A stretch of DNA of 21,295 bases, taken from Cyclostephanos tholiformis. Lineage: Eukaryota; Bacillariophyta; Thalassiosirophyceae; Thalassiosirales; Thalassiosiraceae. Shown here in pieces: positions 1 through 8,973 of this stretch. The DNA is taken from assembly GCA_036939975.1 (NCBI GenBank), contig JALLPB010000167.1:1-21295 (forward strand). The letters run 5' to 3'. The notes under the pieces were generated by a model. It saw nothing but the letters and a program-made list of their open reading frames with translations, searched no databases and was not told where the DNA came from. Position numbers and translations under genes: made by a program. Positions within the stretch are counted from its first letter, which is position 1. Every line of letters begins with the position of its first letter.

Positions 1-1470
1 GAGATATTTCACCTTCATCTCATATCCACAATATGCCAATTCCCTCAACCTCATTTGTGTTTCCCTTTTGGATAGTGAGCTGAACAAGGGAACATGCTGT
101 GACACATCTATTTCATGACAGAAAGTCTCGTAAATAGGAAGCTAAAAGTGCTAAATACACAAAATAGTTTTTCGCATTGTTCCTACTTAGAGATTGGGGT
201 TCTATCTCAACACACAACCCACAAAGTGTGCACAATCATGACATCACCATGACAATGTGAAGACAATTTGTCAAACCAAATGTGGCCAGTGCAATAGAAG
301 TATTGATATCAATTAAGTCATCTTGATTGAGAAAGATGGCTATCTTGTCAAAGATATTTCTTATCATAGGAATCTGTTAGATTAGAGGTTTGGGGTATAT
401 GTAGCAATACTCTTTCTCACAATTAGCTAAAACAGCATATTATTAAAACTGCATATCCTATGGTAGTATATTACAGTTATAATATCCGAATTTGTATGTA
501 GCAGAAAGTATGATGTCAAGCCATTATTTTTGAAGGATACAAATTACCATCCAGATCGGGGGATAAGAAACACCAGAGGATAAGAAACAGACAGTAAATC
601 TATCTAAATTAGTTGTGCATGAGTGGAACCAACTGAATTCAATCTTTGAAATGGAATTCCGTTGGTCCATCTTGCCCATTTTTAGGAATGATGTCATGCA
701 TTTGTCAGAAGCCCGGGCACCATCCTGTTGGCCATGGCCTCTATATCTAGCAAAATAGTGGCGGCATGAGTGGACCAAGGTTATCATGACAAATTTGGTG
801 GTGCACTATCATACTCCAGCAGTTTTTCATCGTCATTGAGGTCAATTTTTGTGGACTACCTACGTAGGAATAATATATCTCTTTAGGGAAAAAGGTCACA
901 ATCCTGGCCACAAATCAGCAAAGCTTTTTTGCATTTTGCATACTGTTCCTATCATAGCCTTTACTGTATGTACTGTAAGATCTATGGTATTTAAAAATTT
1001 TTGAGAGAAAAGAAAATTCAAAAAAATCCACGAGGTCTGCTTTGAGCTATCTGGTTGCAGCAAATAATTGAAACTGTCATAGATTTTTAATAGGAATAAG
1101 TACATAAAACTTATTTTTCCACGTTTCATTTGTGGTCAATTGTCTTCTTTTCTTCAGAAATATAACATGACTTTTGGCTTATTTATCAAGAATACTCAAT
1201 AGTGCACAACCCTGAACTAATATCATAGGAAGAAAGAGGTTCGTCTCAACTTTCCAATGGTATGTGGGTCAGGGGGTAAACTACAATGGCTACACAGGTA
1301 AAAGTACGTACACCTTACCTTTACTAAATCTAAGGTCGCAAATGTGACCTTAACATGAGAAAGTGATAGGTACTGTAGAAATTAAAAGGAGCGTACATAC
1401 AAACTATGAAATCATTGTACGGTATATAGTATTCCCAATTGGCAATCTTGGCAACTTACATAGAAAGTAG
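1..1470. other. AT-rich intergenic DNA, no supported gene
   Basis: All six frames are closed by frequent stops. The longest open stretches (under 90 codons) read as low-complexity, unprotein-like sequence. One short dyad is visible at about 1332-1351, where AAGGTC and GACCTT arms lie 8 bp apart. A CTACGTAGGAATAATA motif at 860-875 recurs in variant form elsewhere in the window. I see no other structure here. Confidence 0.6.
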
Positions 1471-1474
1471 TATT

Positions 1475-1917
1475 AGGGGTACAAACCCAAGTCCTATGAT
1501 CGATGTTGGGCTCATAACCTCTTAAGTGAGGCCATGTAGGGCTAGGCAGTGCGCTGGTAGATAAAAGGTTTTCTAACCACTGAGCCATGGACTTTTGACT
1601 CAGGGTTTTAGTGGTAGAGTAAACCTTATCTACTCTTTATATTTACTTAAAGTACACATATGTATCTACTCTACCCCCCTTAGGTATGGCCAAGCTTGAC
1701 ACTCTCTCACAAGATTGTCATTGGGCTTGTTTCCTCTTAAGTGAGGTCACGTAGGGTTAGGCCAGTGCTGTGGCAGATAAAAGGTTGCCTACCACTGAGC
1801 CAAGGACTTTTGGCTCAGGATTTTAGTGGTAGAGTAAAACTTATCTACTCTTTATATTTACTTAAGGTACACCTATGTACCTACTCTACTCCCCTTAGGT
1901 ACAACCAAGCTTGACAT
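1475..1917 (-). repeat. 215-bp tandem duplication with tRNA-like A box (possible SINE)
   Basis: Two diverged copies lie head to tail. The landmark CCTCTTAAGTGAGG starts at 1518 and again at 1733, and CCAAGCTTGACA ends at 1701 and 1916, so the period is 215 bp throughout. On the minus strand each copy carries a motif like the start of a tRNA gene, TGGCTCAGTGGT with TAG after it. This fits the RNA polymerase III A box (TRGYNNARNGG) at about 1578-1590 and 1795-1806. Copy 1 is followed about 90 nt later on the same strand by GGTTTGTACCC (1477-1487), a plausible but imperfect B box. Copy 2 has none. A tRNA-derived SINE head that was duplicated in tandem is the best reading. The A-B spacing is longer than in a normal tRNA and no cloverleaf can be folded, so this is not a tRNA gene. 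Confidence 0.45.
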
Positions 1918-2610
1918 ACATGCATTGCACGGCAGCATATTTGATTGATCTGGCCTGTTTGACCTTCTTCTTAACAGCTTAACAGCTATTTGCCTTCTGG
2001 TGGGAACCAAAAACTATCCCTCGATAGATTTTCTACGTAGGAATAGTAAATTTTTTGTTATCGGCAAACTCAACACAACTCACAAACAGCATCACCATGG
2101 CAAGCCGTTTGCCCTTCCTCTTGCATGGATGAATACAATACGCCCAATCTAACACACAGCCAAGGGCAGTGTTGCTTGGTTTTGTGTAAAATGGTAAACT
2201 AGCTTATCAATTAATTTATTTCTAGCTACTCTCTAGTTGTTGATGAAATAAATACACAAGGTTTGCTGGCCAGTTCAATGGCCATGCAGATATGCCAGTG
2301 CAATGCGACATGCATTGCCTGATGGAGCACATCCATGGCTTCATGTGGAGCCACTGGATGTTGCCATTGGGCGAGTGCATGCACCATATTGCCCCAGTCG
2401 CTGCCATGGTGGTCCACAACAAAAAACACAACTTTTAGCTAGTGATTACGAATTTTTTTACCTAGCTAAAGTTGTTTTGTAACCCAAAATGGACCCCCTA
2501 CTCAGGTCATTGATGCAAAAAGCAGTGTGCAAATGTGAGATGCCATGATTGTAGCTGAAGAGCTCAGCGAGATTTTGGTATCTTTGGCTAGCTGAGCGGA
2601 CCAAAATTGG
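1918..2610. other. Intergenic DNA with one stem-loop
   Basis: No gene is supported. The opposing open frames around 2222-2431 lack any family signature. An imperfect hairpin is present: ACAACTTTTAGCTAG at 2428-2442 pairs with CTAGCTAAAGTTGT at 2462-2475 around a 19-nt AT-rich loop, with one bulged base. A CTACGTAGGAATAGTA motif lies at 2033-2048. Confidence 0.5.
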
Positions 2611-3060
2611 AGAAGTTATGTTTACCACCCATCATTTAGGGGGTCAAATAGAGCGACAGAAAAATGAAAATAGAATGAGGGACAGGGCCTTGGGATTAGG
2701 TGGCCTCCAGTGAATGGAGTGACACAACAACCAACCAAAAGCTGGTATGGGCGATAGGGTAGAGTTGGGGGAGATGGGGCGCAGGTTGATAATGATGGGG
2801 GGGGCGCCTTCACATTGTTTTGGTAGTCAAATTAAGGGACAACAAAATAAATAAAAACAAAATTCATCATGGCTTTAAGCAGCTGCCAATTGACGAATCA
2901 ACGCAACAACCAACCAAATACATGCAATCTTAAATGAGGGTGCATGTGATAGAATGTGTGACCGGTGAAGAGTGCAGAGTGCAGGGGAGTGGTATTTGAT
3001 CAATTTGGGGGCAATCCAGTTCGAAGGAAGTAAAAATCTACAATAAAATAGATGCCTTAA
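2610..3060. repeat. Dispersed ~450-bp repeat, copy 1
   Basis: This block matches 6500-6920 in the same orientation. Shared landmarks, in order, are GGATTAGGTGGCC then CAACAACCAACCAAAA (about 2696-2742), CATTGTTTTGG and CAAATT (about 2812-2835), GGCTTTAAGCAGC then CAACAACCAACCAAA (about 2872-2920), and TGTGACCGG followed by CAATTTGGGGGCAAT (about 2957-3015). Within the block the CAACAACCAACCAAA unit itself occurs twice, about 180 bp apart, so the repeat is an internal dimer. It is noncoding. Copy 2 sits inside the inverted-repeat-bounded element at 6164-7292, so copy 1 is probably the remnant of a related element that has lost its ends. Confidence 0.55.
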
Positions 3061-3244
3061 CAAAATTAATTCTTTTCTTTGTCAATTCCCATAACTGACA
3101 AATTCTCATTGATGAGGTCCTAGATCAGCCCATCTCTGAAAGGTTACCAAGGGGAGGGGGGCTATTTATTACATTAGCCATGTCAGTAGACCTAGTGAAC
3201 AGCCCCACCATGGTGGTGTTCTGTTTTTTAGTTTACTAGTTGGA

Positions 3245-4704
3245 TTGAAGGGCAGACCAAGACTGTTTTTTGGATTTGTGCAGGGGGTTGCCTGCAGAGA
3301 TGTTGGGGGGGGGCAAAAGAAAAAGTCCATTTGTCAGACCCCCCACAAGTCTGTTTTCCAGACTTGGGAGAGTTGCCTGCAGATTAGCTCTAACACTCAT
3401 CCCTTTATTTGTTACTGTCTTGTAGAGCACAAAAAAGACAATCATTTTGGTTTGGCAACCATATGCTTTATTTAGAGTTGTGTAGGAGAAAAAGACTGCC
3501 AAACCAAAGTAGAAGTAGGAGACATTCTCACATTGACTTTTTGCTTAAATCCTTTGCTGTCTGAGATCACTGAAATGCTACTCCCTAATGTGAGTAGAAT
3601 AACTTCCCCCACTGTGGAGTTGGCCAAAAAGGCAGTTGCAATCTGAACAAAGCACAGAACACTGTGTACTTTGCAGGTGATGCAACTCACTGGATTATCC
3701 AAAGGGGATGAAAACAACCCAAGAAAGCAGTGATTGGTCCAGTGCCATCCACCAGGCAAAAGCAAATTGGGCAGTATGAGCAGGATGACAGGGGTGGGGA
3801 GGGTTGAGTGTTCCCCCATCATCAATCCAAACATGCCATCCAATGATGCACTGGCAGAAAATTCTGCTGCCGGATACAACAAATCTGTGCATTCTAAGCA
3901 GATGCAGGATAAGCAGAAGAAGGAATTGAAGCAGCATGAGAAGAGGAAAGCAGCACACAAGACAGCAACATTGCTGTAGGGTGAGCAGAGGAGTGTTGAG
4001 ACTGGCAGGATCAGTGTTAGTGATCTTCAGAAAAAAGATTTAATGGAGTTGGTCCGAACACGTCAACAATTTGCCACCACATTGTTAACCTTGGTCAAAT
4101 TGGCACATCACCATTGAAGAAGGGACCTGAAGGATCCCTTGATTCAGTAATTGACAAAGCATTATGCACTGCACAATAAGTTTGTCAGCATGGCATATGC
4201 AGTGCAACAGAAAGAGCATACTAAGTGGCTGATGGTCAAGAAGAAATGACTTCTCTGGGAGATGGCCACCAAGGAGAAGGCACTTACTACTATATTAAAC
4301 CACCACACAAATAAAGGGAGCAAGTTAAAGGTATATGAGGCAAATGCGCTTCTTGCCTGGCACAAGAAGGTTAAAAAGATCTGGGGCATGTCAAGGGAGG
4401 AGAAGTTCAAGGCGTAGGAAGAGATCGCTCAGAAGGGGACTGGGCCACCAAAATGTGACCAATGGATGGATGACAACAAGATTGCATTAATTGAGGCTGG
4501 TTGGGTGGATTTAGATGTTGCTGAAACAGCACTTGGTTGTCTGAAGACAATGACGACAATGGCACCACACAGGAGGAAAGGGATGCAATGACTGCAGCTA
4601 GGAATTTCAACGGCATGGCAGAACAGCTGGAGAATGACCCCAAAATTGGGAGCAATATTGGGGTGAATGTTGGGGACAAAGTTGAGAAGGAAGAAGCAGT
4701 GTAA
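3245..4704 (+). pseudogene. Decayed long reading frame of unknown family, probably element-borne
   Basis: One plus-strand frame reads as protein-like sequence for over 1.2 kb, interrupted only by scattered stops: TAG at 3473, TGA near 3641 and 3731, TAG near 3977, then TGA, TAA, TGA and TAG before about 4420. A one-base shift near 4540 then leads into an acidic tail (EDNDDNGTTQEERDAM) that ends at TAA 4702-4704. Recognisable pieces are a segment around VEVGDILTLTF and LPNVSRITSPTVELAKKA (3515-3640), a Lys/Gln/Glu-rich probable coiled coil (KQMQDKQKKELKQHEKRK, about 3895-3950), and DLMELVRTRQQFATTLL (about 4040-4090). All three stop codons occur, which argues for random decay and not recoding. 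I do not recognise the family. Its setting among repeats suggests a transposon passenger or accessory protein, but that is inference. Confidence 0.5.
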
Positions 4705-5077
4705 AACAATATAAGTCGATGTTTTTTCATAATTGTGGTGTTGGAAAAAAATGGACACTTGCACACCATGTGATAAATGGCTGCTACCCTCCCAAATATT
4801 AAAATGATTCAATACCAAGCTACTGGGGATGCATCACACACATTGTAAAGATGAGGGTGACATCTTTGGCATAGTGGTATTCCTCACTATAGTGGTGCTA
4901 GAGTCCATTCTGCCACCAGGGTGGGGTATGCTGGGAAAAGGGAAAAAATAGTCAGACAGTGCGAAAAAAATCCTGGTACTATTCTACGTAGGAGCCTGTA
5001 GGGGGAAATGGACATCCAACTACTTGTCTTAATCATACCATATGTCTTGCTGAAATACCTCTGCCAATAATTACCTG
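4705..5077. other. Intergenic DNA, nothing definite
   Basis: No gene and no clear repeat is seen. CACTATAGTG at about 4886-4895 is a 10-bp perfect palindrome. TACTATTCTACGTAG at 4977-4991 is an inverted variant of the CTACGTAGGAATAGTA motif found at 2033. Confidence 0.45.
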
Positions 5078-6150
5078 AATGAAAACTGCTACGCTAAGAC
5101 TTTGGAGGGAATATGGACCCCCCCCCCTAAGTCCACTCCTCTATCTCTACTATCAATTTTACGATAAAAAATATTAATTACCTATTAATTGACACACCAT
5201 CATCAATAAATAGCCACTCCAATTGCCAATGCCTTGATGGTGCTGCCGATCAATCTGCCACAGAAGATGGCTTAATTTGCCACACTTCCAACAGATTCTT
5301 AGTGGCGCACGGATGCCGCCATGCCCTATTGCGGCTGTATTTTAATTCCTCTGCTACCGGTTGGTCAGTCAGTCGGTCGGTTGGTCGGATGGTCACCCAA
5401 AATAAAGGTTGCCAGGCTTTAGGAGGTTCCCTCCAAAAGGATAAAACCCACAAATATGCATTCTGCCTTAGCCCCTGCCCCCACTCCCCCCTGTCTCGAT
5501 AAAACCCAAAACCATGGTGTCCGCCAACAACAAATGAAAACTGCTTTGCAAAGACTTTTGGAGGGAATCCTATTACAATAAAAAATATTAATTAGCTATT
5601 AATTGACACACCATCATCAATAAATAGCCACTCCAATTGCTGATGCCTTGATGGCACCACCAATTGGTCTGCCGCAGAAGATGGCTTAGTTTTGCCACAC
5701 TTCCGACAGATTCTTAGTGGCACGTGAATGCCACCATACCCTATTGTGGCTGTATTTTAATTCCTCTGCTACCGGTCAGTCAGTCAGTTGGTCAGTCATC
5801 CGAAATGAAAACTGCTACGCTAAGACTTTTGGAGGGAATGTTCCTATATTACAATAAAAAATATTAATTAGCTATTAATTGACACACCATCGTCAATAAA
5901 TAGCAACTCCAATTGCTGATGCCTCGACGGCGCCACCAATTGATCATGAAAATGGCTTAGTTTTGCCACACTTCTGACAGATTCTTAGTGGCATGCGGAT
6001 GCCACCGTGCCCTATTGCAGCTGTATTTTAATTCCTCTGCTACCAGTCAGTTGGTCAGTTGGTCGGTCGGTTGGTCGGTTGGTCAGTTGGTCGGTTGGTC
6101 GGGCGGTTGGTCGGTTGGTCAGTTGGTCGGTCGGTCATCCAAAATAAAGG
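5078..6150. repeat. Three-copy tandem repeat with GGTTGGTC-type arrays
   Basis: Three copies begin with AATGAAAACTGCT at 5078, 5533 and 5804. Each runs through GGAGGGAAT, an AT-rich block (AAAAAATATTAATT at 5166, 5580 and 5856), ATTGACACACCATC, GATGGCTTA, GACAGATTCTTAGTGGC and TTTTAATTCCTCTGCTAC. Each ends in a short-period array of GGTY and AGTY tetramers followed by CAYCC. Copies B and C abut directly. Copy A is separated from B by about 125 bp of unrelated sequence (5406-5532). The terminal tetramer array is short in A and B and expanded in C (about 6045-6136). The copies differ by scattered substitutions, so the amplification is not very recent. Noncoding. Confidence 0.85.
6045..6136 (+). 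repeat. GGTTGGTCGGTC microsatellite-like array
   Basis: About 90 bp consist almost entirely of GGTT, GGTC and AGTT tetramers, with one GGGC interruption. The plus strand has G pairs every four bases, so it could in principle form two-tier G-quadruplexes. That is inference from composition only. The array is the expanded 3' end of the third tandem-repeat copy. Confidence 0.85.
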
Positions 6151-6163
6151 CTGTTGGGCTTCA

Positions 6164-7292
6164 GGGTGTTTTCAAAGGCAGCTGTTTTAACTACATAGTT
6201 CCCATCTTGAAGGGTCACTTTTACATTGTACATACCCTGGGTACTTGGCCCCTGTCAGAGGGAAAAACTCAAGAGAGGGGCAGGCGGCCAGGGTAGGGGT
6301 GAGTATGGTACTAGTAGTTACTTACAATAGAGTGTCCTCTTTTTTCGATTCAATTTAAAACAGATTTTTACAACACAATGGGGACGTCTCCACGGCCTCT
6401 GTTGCTCTCTGTCCAACCATTCCGGCGCAATGAGCCTGCTCAAAACATTATGGGCGACAAAGGGTATGCTTGGTTGGGTCTGTTTTGTGCTATGGGGCTG
6501 CCTGGGGCATTGAGAAGACAACCGATCAAGAAATTGAAAGAGAGGGGCAGGGCTCAGGCTTTAGGTGGCCGCCGTTTTTTCAATTTAAACAACAACCAAC
6601 CAAAAGATGGCATTTGCGATGGGGGGGATATTGGGCATGGAATGCAACCACGGCAGAACGTGTCGGGGGGCATTTTGGCATTGTTTGGGGCGGCAAATTG
6701 GTCGATAAAAAAATAGAAACATCAAATCAGTTGTGGCCTTAGATGGCCACCAAACAACAAGGGAGAACACAACAACCAACCAAAAATGAGCAAGATTGAC
6801 TTAGGGGGGATGGGGTAGGATGTGCGACCGGGAGGGGACATAGGGGAGGGCAATTCAATCGATTTTGGAGCAATAGAATGTGGTCACAGTAAAAAACTAA
6901 AATATATTGTATGAGTTGACTAATTAATTTTTTTCTCAGCCAATATACAAAAGAAAATAAAACCCTTCAATGGCTCCCTCAACCAACCCATCACGAGGGT
7001 GCTACCACGAGGGTTTTCTCTAATTCGCCGTTGCCATCAAAAGGTGAGGTAGCGCGGCATTCCATCTATATCGAGCAAATGATGATTTTTTTGGGACCCA
7101 CAAGTAAATATGAATAATAGTACGTATAATTTGGGCGGGAAGGGGGTATGTAAACAGGGGTCTCCACTTTTTCTTCTTGCTACTCACTTTTTTTGAAGTG
7201 GCAAGAGTACGAGCCTATTTACTTAAAAGTGAGAGCTCATAACCTGTTAAGGTGGAACTATGTATGTAAAACAGCTGCCTTTGAAAACACCC
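6164..7292. mobile_element. PIF/Harbinger-like nonautonomous transposon (large MITE)
   Basis: Terminal inverted repeats of 39 bp lie at 6164-6202 and 7254-7292 and match at 37 of 39 positions. They start GGGTGTTTTCAAAGGCAGCT. The trinucleotide TCA flanks both sides (6161-6163 and 7293-7295), consistent with a 3-bp target-site duplication. A 3-bp duplication with termini starting GGG and running into TTTTC resembles the PIF/Harbinger superfamily, although the usual duplication there is TWA. The 1129-bp interior has no transposase-like frame; the open frames inside are short and overlap on opposite strands. The interior contains copy 2 of the dispersed ~450-bp repeat. Near-identical ends around noncoding DNA indicate a nonautonomous element moved in trans, and fairly recently compared with its neighbours. 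Confidence 0.75.
6500..6920. repeat. Dispersed ~450-bp repeat, copy 2
   Basis: Colinear with 2610-3060. It holds two CAACAACCAACCAAAA units about 180 bp apart (about 6590 and 6769), preceded by GGCTTTAGGTGGCC and GGCCTTAGATGGCC. Further downstream are TGTGCGACCGGGAGG and CGATTTTGGAGCAAT. It lies entirely within the inverted-repeat-bounded element, so the repeat is part of that transposon family's interior. Confidence 0.55.
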
Positions 7293-7539
7293 TCAACAAG
7301 CGGCCTCAATAAAATACCCTGAGGTTGAGGCAGGCAGGGTACAGTGGGCTTCACAAAAAAGAGATATCGTACAATATTAAATTCCTACGTAGATAGTACA
7401 GCATTTGGGACCAAATATTTCTTAATTGGAACTCCTTCCAACTGGACCGCCATTGCTCATCGCGTGCATACCATGGTAAAATTTCCGGAAAAAATAGGTG
7501 ACAATGGCCTCCCTTGATGAGCTCATTTCTCGGATCGCC

Positions 7540-7604
7540 GGCTATCTTAAATGCTTAATCAACTCAAAATTACCTACTCTATTGATTAAGTGTTTAAGAT
7601 AGCC
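7540..7604. repeat. Long imperfect hairpin (23-bp stem, 19-nt loop)
   Basis: GGCTATCTTAAATGCTTAAT and three more bases (7540-7562) pair with 7582-7604 at 21 of 23 positions around a 19-nt loop. A transcript of either strand would fold into a single extended hairpin. The hairpin lies inside the TA-flanked element, so it is more likely a foldback feature of the transposon than an independent RNA gene. Confidence 0.75.
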
Positions 7605-7720
7605 AGAGAATTGTCATCCTGACTAGCGGGAAACAAAATTCACGGCGGCACGGCACATCAACGATGCCACCACGTCTTTGAATAGCTAATAAATAGTAAC
7701 AACATTAATATTCTATAGAT

Positions 7721-7824
7721 TTAACGACATATGCCTATGGTTTAGCATGTTGGTTGATTGTTGTATGCCTTGATGCCAGGGGAGGGTGCACCTTAGCGGC
7801 TGTAAGGCGATGGTGGCCACCATG
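7721..7824. repeat. Dispersed ~104-bp repeat, copy 1
   Basis: Matches 11241-11343 in the same orientation. The best conserved stretches are TTGATTGTTGTATGC, followed by TTG.TGC..GG, and the closing GGCCACCATG. Divergence in between is substantial and is judged by eye. Noncoding. Confidence 0.5.
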
Positions 7825-8317
7825 GTTGGGTTGTATTTTTTACCTAGCTTCTGCCTAACTAATCTCATGTCAATGACTGCAAACTCAAAAACCAACAAAA
7901 AAACCAGCATATGTCCCACCACTTATCTCCGTCAAAAATGGATGGATGGGGACATTTGAAATGAATAACCTCCACACATGCATGGTAAGAAGATGTTTCC
8001 ACTGTAATAGCCAAAGACTTATCAGTATCATGGTCGGTAGGCCTAGGTGAAGTTTCGGAAACCATGGTCGAATTGTGTTTTGGGGCTATCTATCGTACTT
8101 CTACGTAAATTAGTGACATGGCATTTTGTTTGATTTACCACCAACGATCATACCGGTACTCGTCTATAGTACATTTGTACAACGAGTTACTCTATCCCTG
8201 TTTCGGCTGAAGCCCACTGTATTGGTGTGCGATAGTACTTGATATGGGGTTGTGGTAGGCTTGTAGTTACATGATAGTCTGCAGGATTTTTCTTACTTTT
8301 TTTAGGTATGATTTATC

Positions 8318-8424
8318 GCAAACTTGCACCTCATCACTTTAGAATTTGTGCCTTACATCATACTAAGTCCTCAAGATAATCAATCCCTTTCGATGCAAGT
8401 TTGCAATTAAAAACTTGCACCTCA
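8318..8424. repeat. Overlapping direct and inverted short repeats
   Basis: GCAAACTTGCA (8318-8328) has a perfect inverted partner TGCAAGTTTGC (8394-8404). AAACTTGCACCTCA occurs directly twice (8320-8333 and 8411-8424). The small cluster lies between two transposons and probably reflects local rearrangement. No gene is present in 8222-8517. Confidence 0.6.
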
Positions 8425-8973
8425 ATTTTTGACACCTGCTACCTTGCTACCCATTCCCTCAACCTCCCTGTATTTTGGTTCGTAATAGTACATTTTGTAC
8501 GATACAAGTCAGAAACTGCTTTTGGGACTAAGCACCAGTGTTGGTACTAGTGTCTTTCAGCCTAGAACTTCTCCACCAAGCATCCAATTTCAAGGCTGAA
8601 AAATGTACCTATGATAGATATGGGCTTCAAGGGTTAGAGGAAAAGATTTTATTGGCATTCCGGCCACTCGATCGATGGCCATGGGATGCCTCTTGGCCGA
8701 GGCCCAAAAAGAGGCCTCAAAAATTTTACACACATGGATTTACACACGAGAAATTATTTTAAAATTTTCTTTCATTGCATGCGCCCTTCCCGCACTCTGC
8801 CGTCCTCTTTTCTCCCTTCTGTTGTTATCCATTGCTGACATACCAAAGAACCTTACAGCATGTGGTCTCCAAATAATGAGAGCAGCAAGCGGAAGAGTGT
8901 TTGAACAGAAGGAGAGAGTAACGGAAGTTTGACAACTTTAGCACTCAAAAGAGAGAGCTGGTGATAATTTCGT

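Larger units (their letters stand above)
7342..8219. mobile_element. Tc1/mariner-like nonautonomous element with TA flanks
   Basis: Perfect 12-bp inverted repeats CAGTGGGCTTCA (7342-7353) and TGAAGCCCACTG (8208-8219) are each bordered by TA (7340-7341 and 8220-8221), the target duplication typical of Tc1/mariner transposons. CAGTG-type termini are also common in that superfamily. The 878-bp interior has no transposase-like frame. It contains a strong internal hairpin (7540-7604) and a segment (7721-7824) with a diverged relative at 11241-11343. Short inverted repeats can arise by chance. The TA flanks and exact pairing support the call but do not prove it. Confidence 0.5.

Noticed and set aside
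896..1129. Minus-strand 77-codon frame with hydrophobic stretches
   Set aside because: AT-rich, with no recognisable motif, no neighbouring gene context and no codon-use signal. Consistent with chance in AT-rich DNA.
3245..4704. Stop-codon readthrough or a variant genetic code to explain the in-frame stops
   Set aside because: TAA, TAG and TGA are all present and a frameshift occurs too. URB1 and FIS1 read normally with the standard code, so decay is the simpler explanation.
3472..4818. Minus-strand open frames of 82-162 codons, Leu/Ser/Cys-rich and hydrophobic-looking
   Set aside because: They lie antisense to the decayed plus-strand frame. Their hydrophobic look comes from reading Lys/Glu codons backwards. 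No membrane protein family is suggested.
5078..6150. Could the spaced repeats be a CRISPR array?
   Set aside because: The repeats are about 270-400 bp long, diverged, nearly contiguous and in a eukaryotic setting. They have no short identical repeats with unique spacers.
5988..6296. Open frame with repeated Gly-Trp-Ser-Val-Gly-Gln-Leu-Val peptides
   Set aside because: This is simply the translation of the GGTTGGTC tetramer array and has no protein features outside it.
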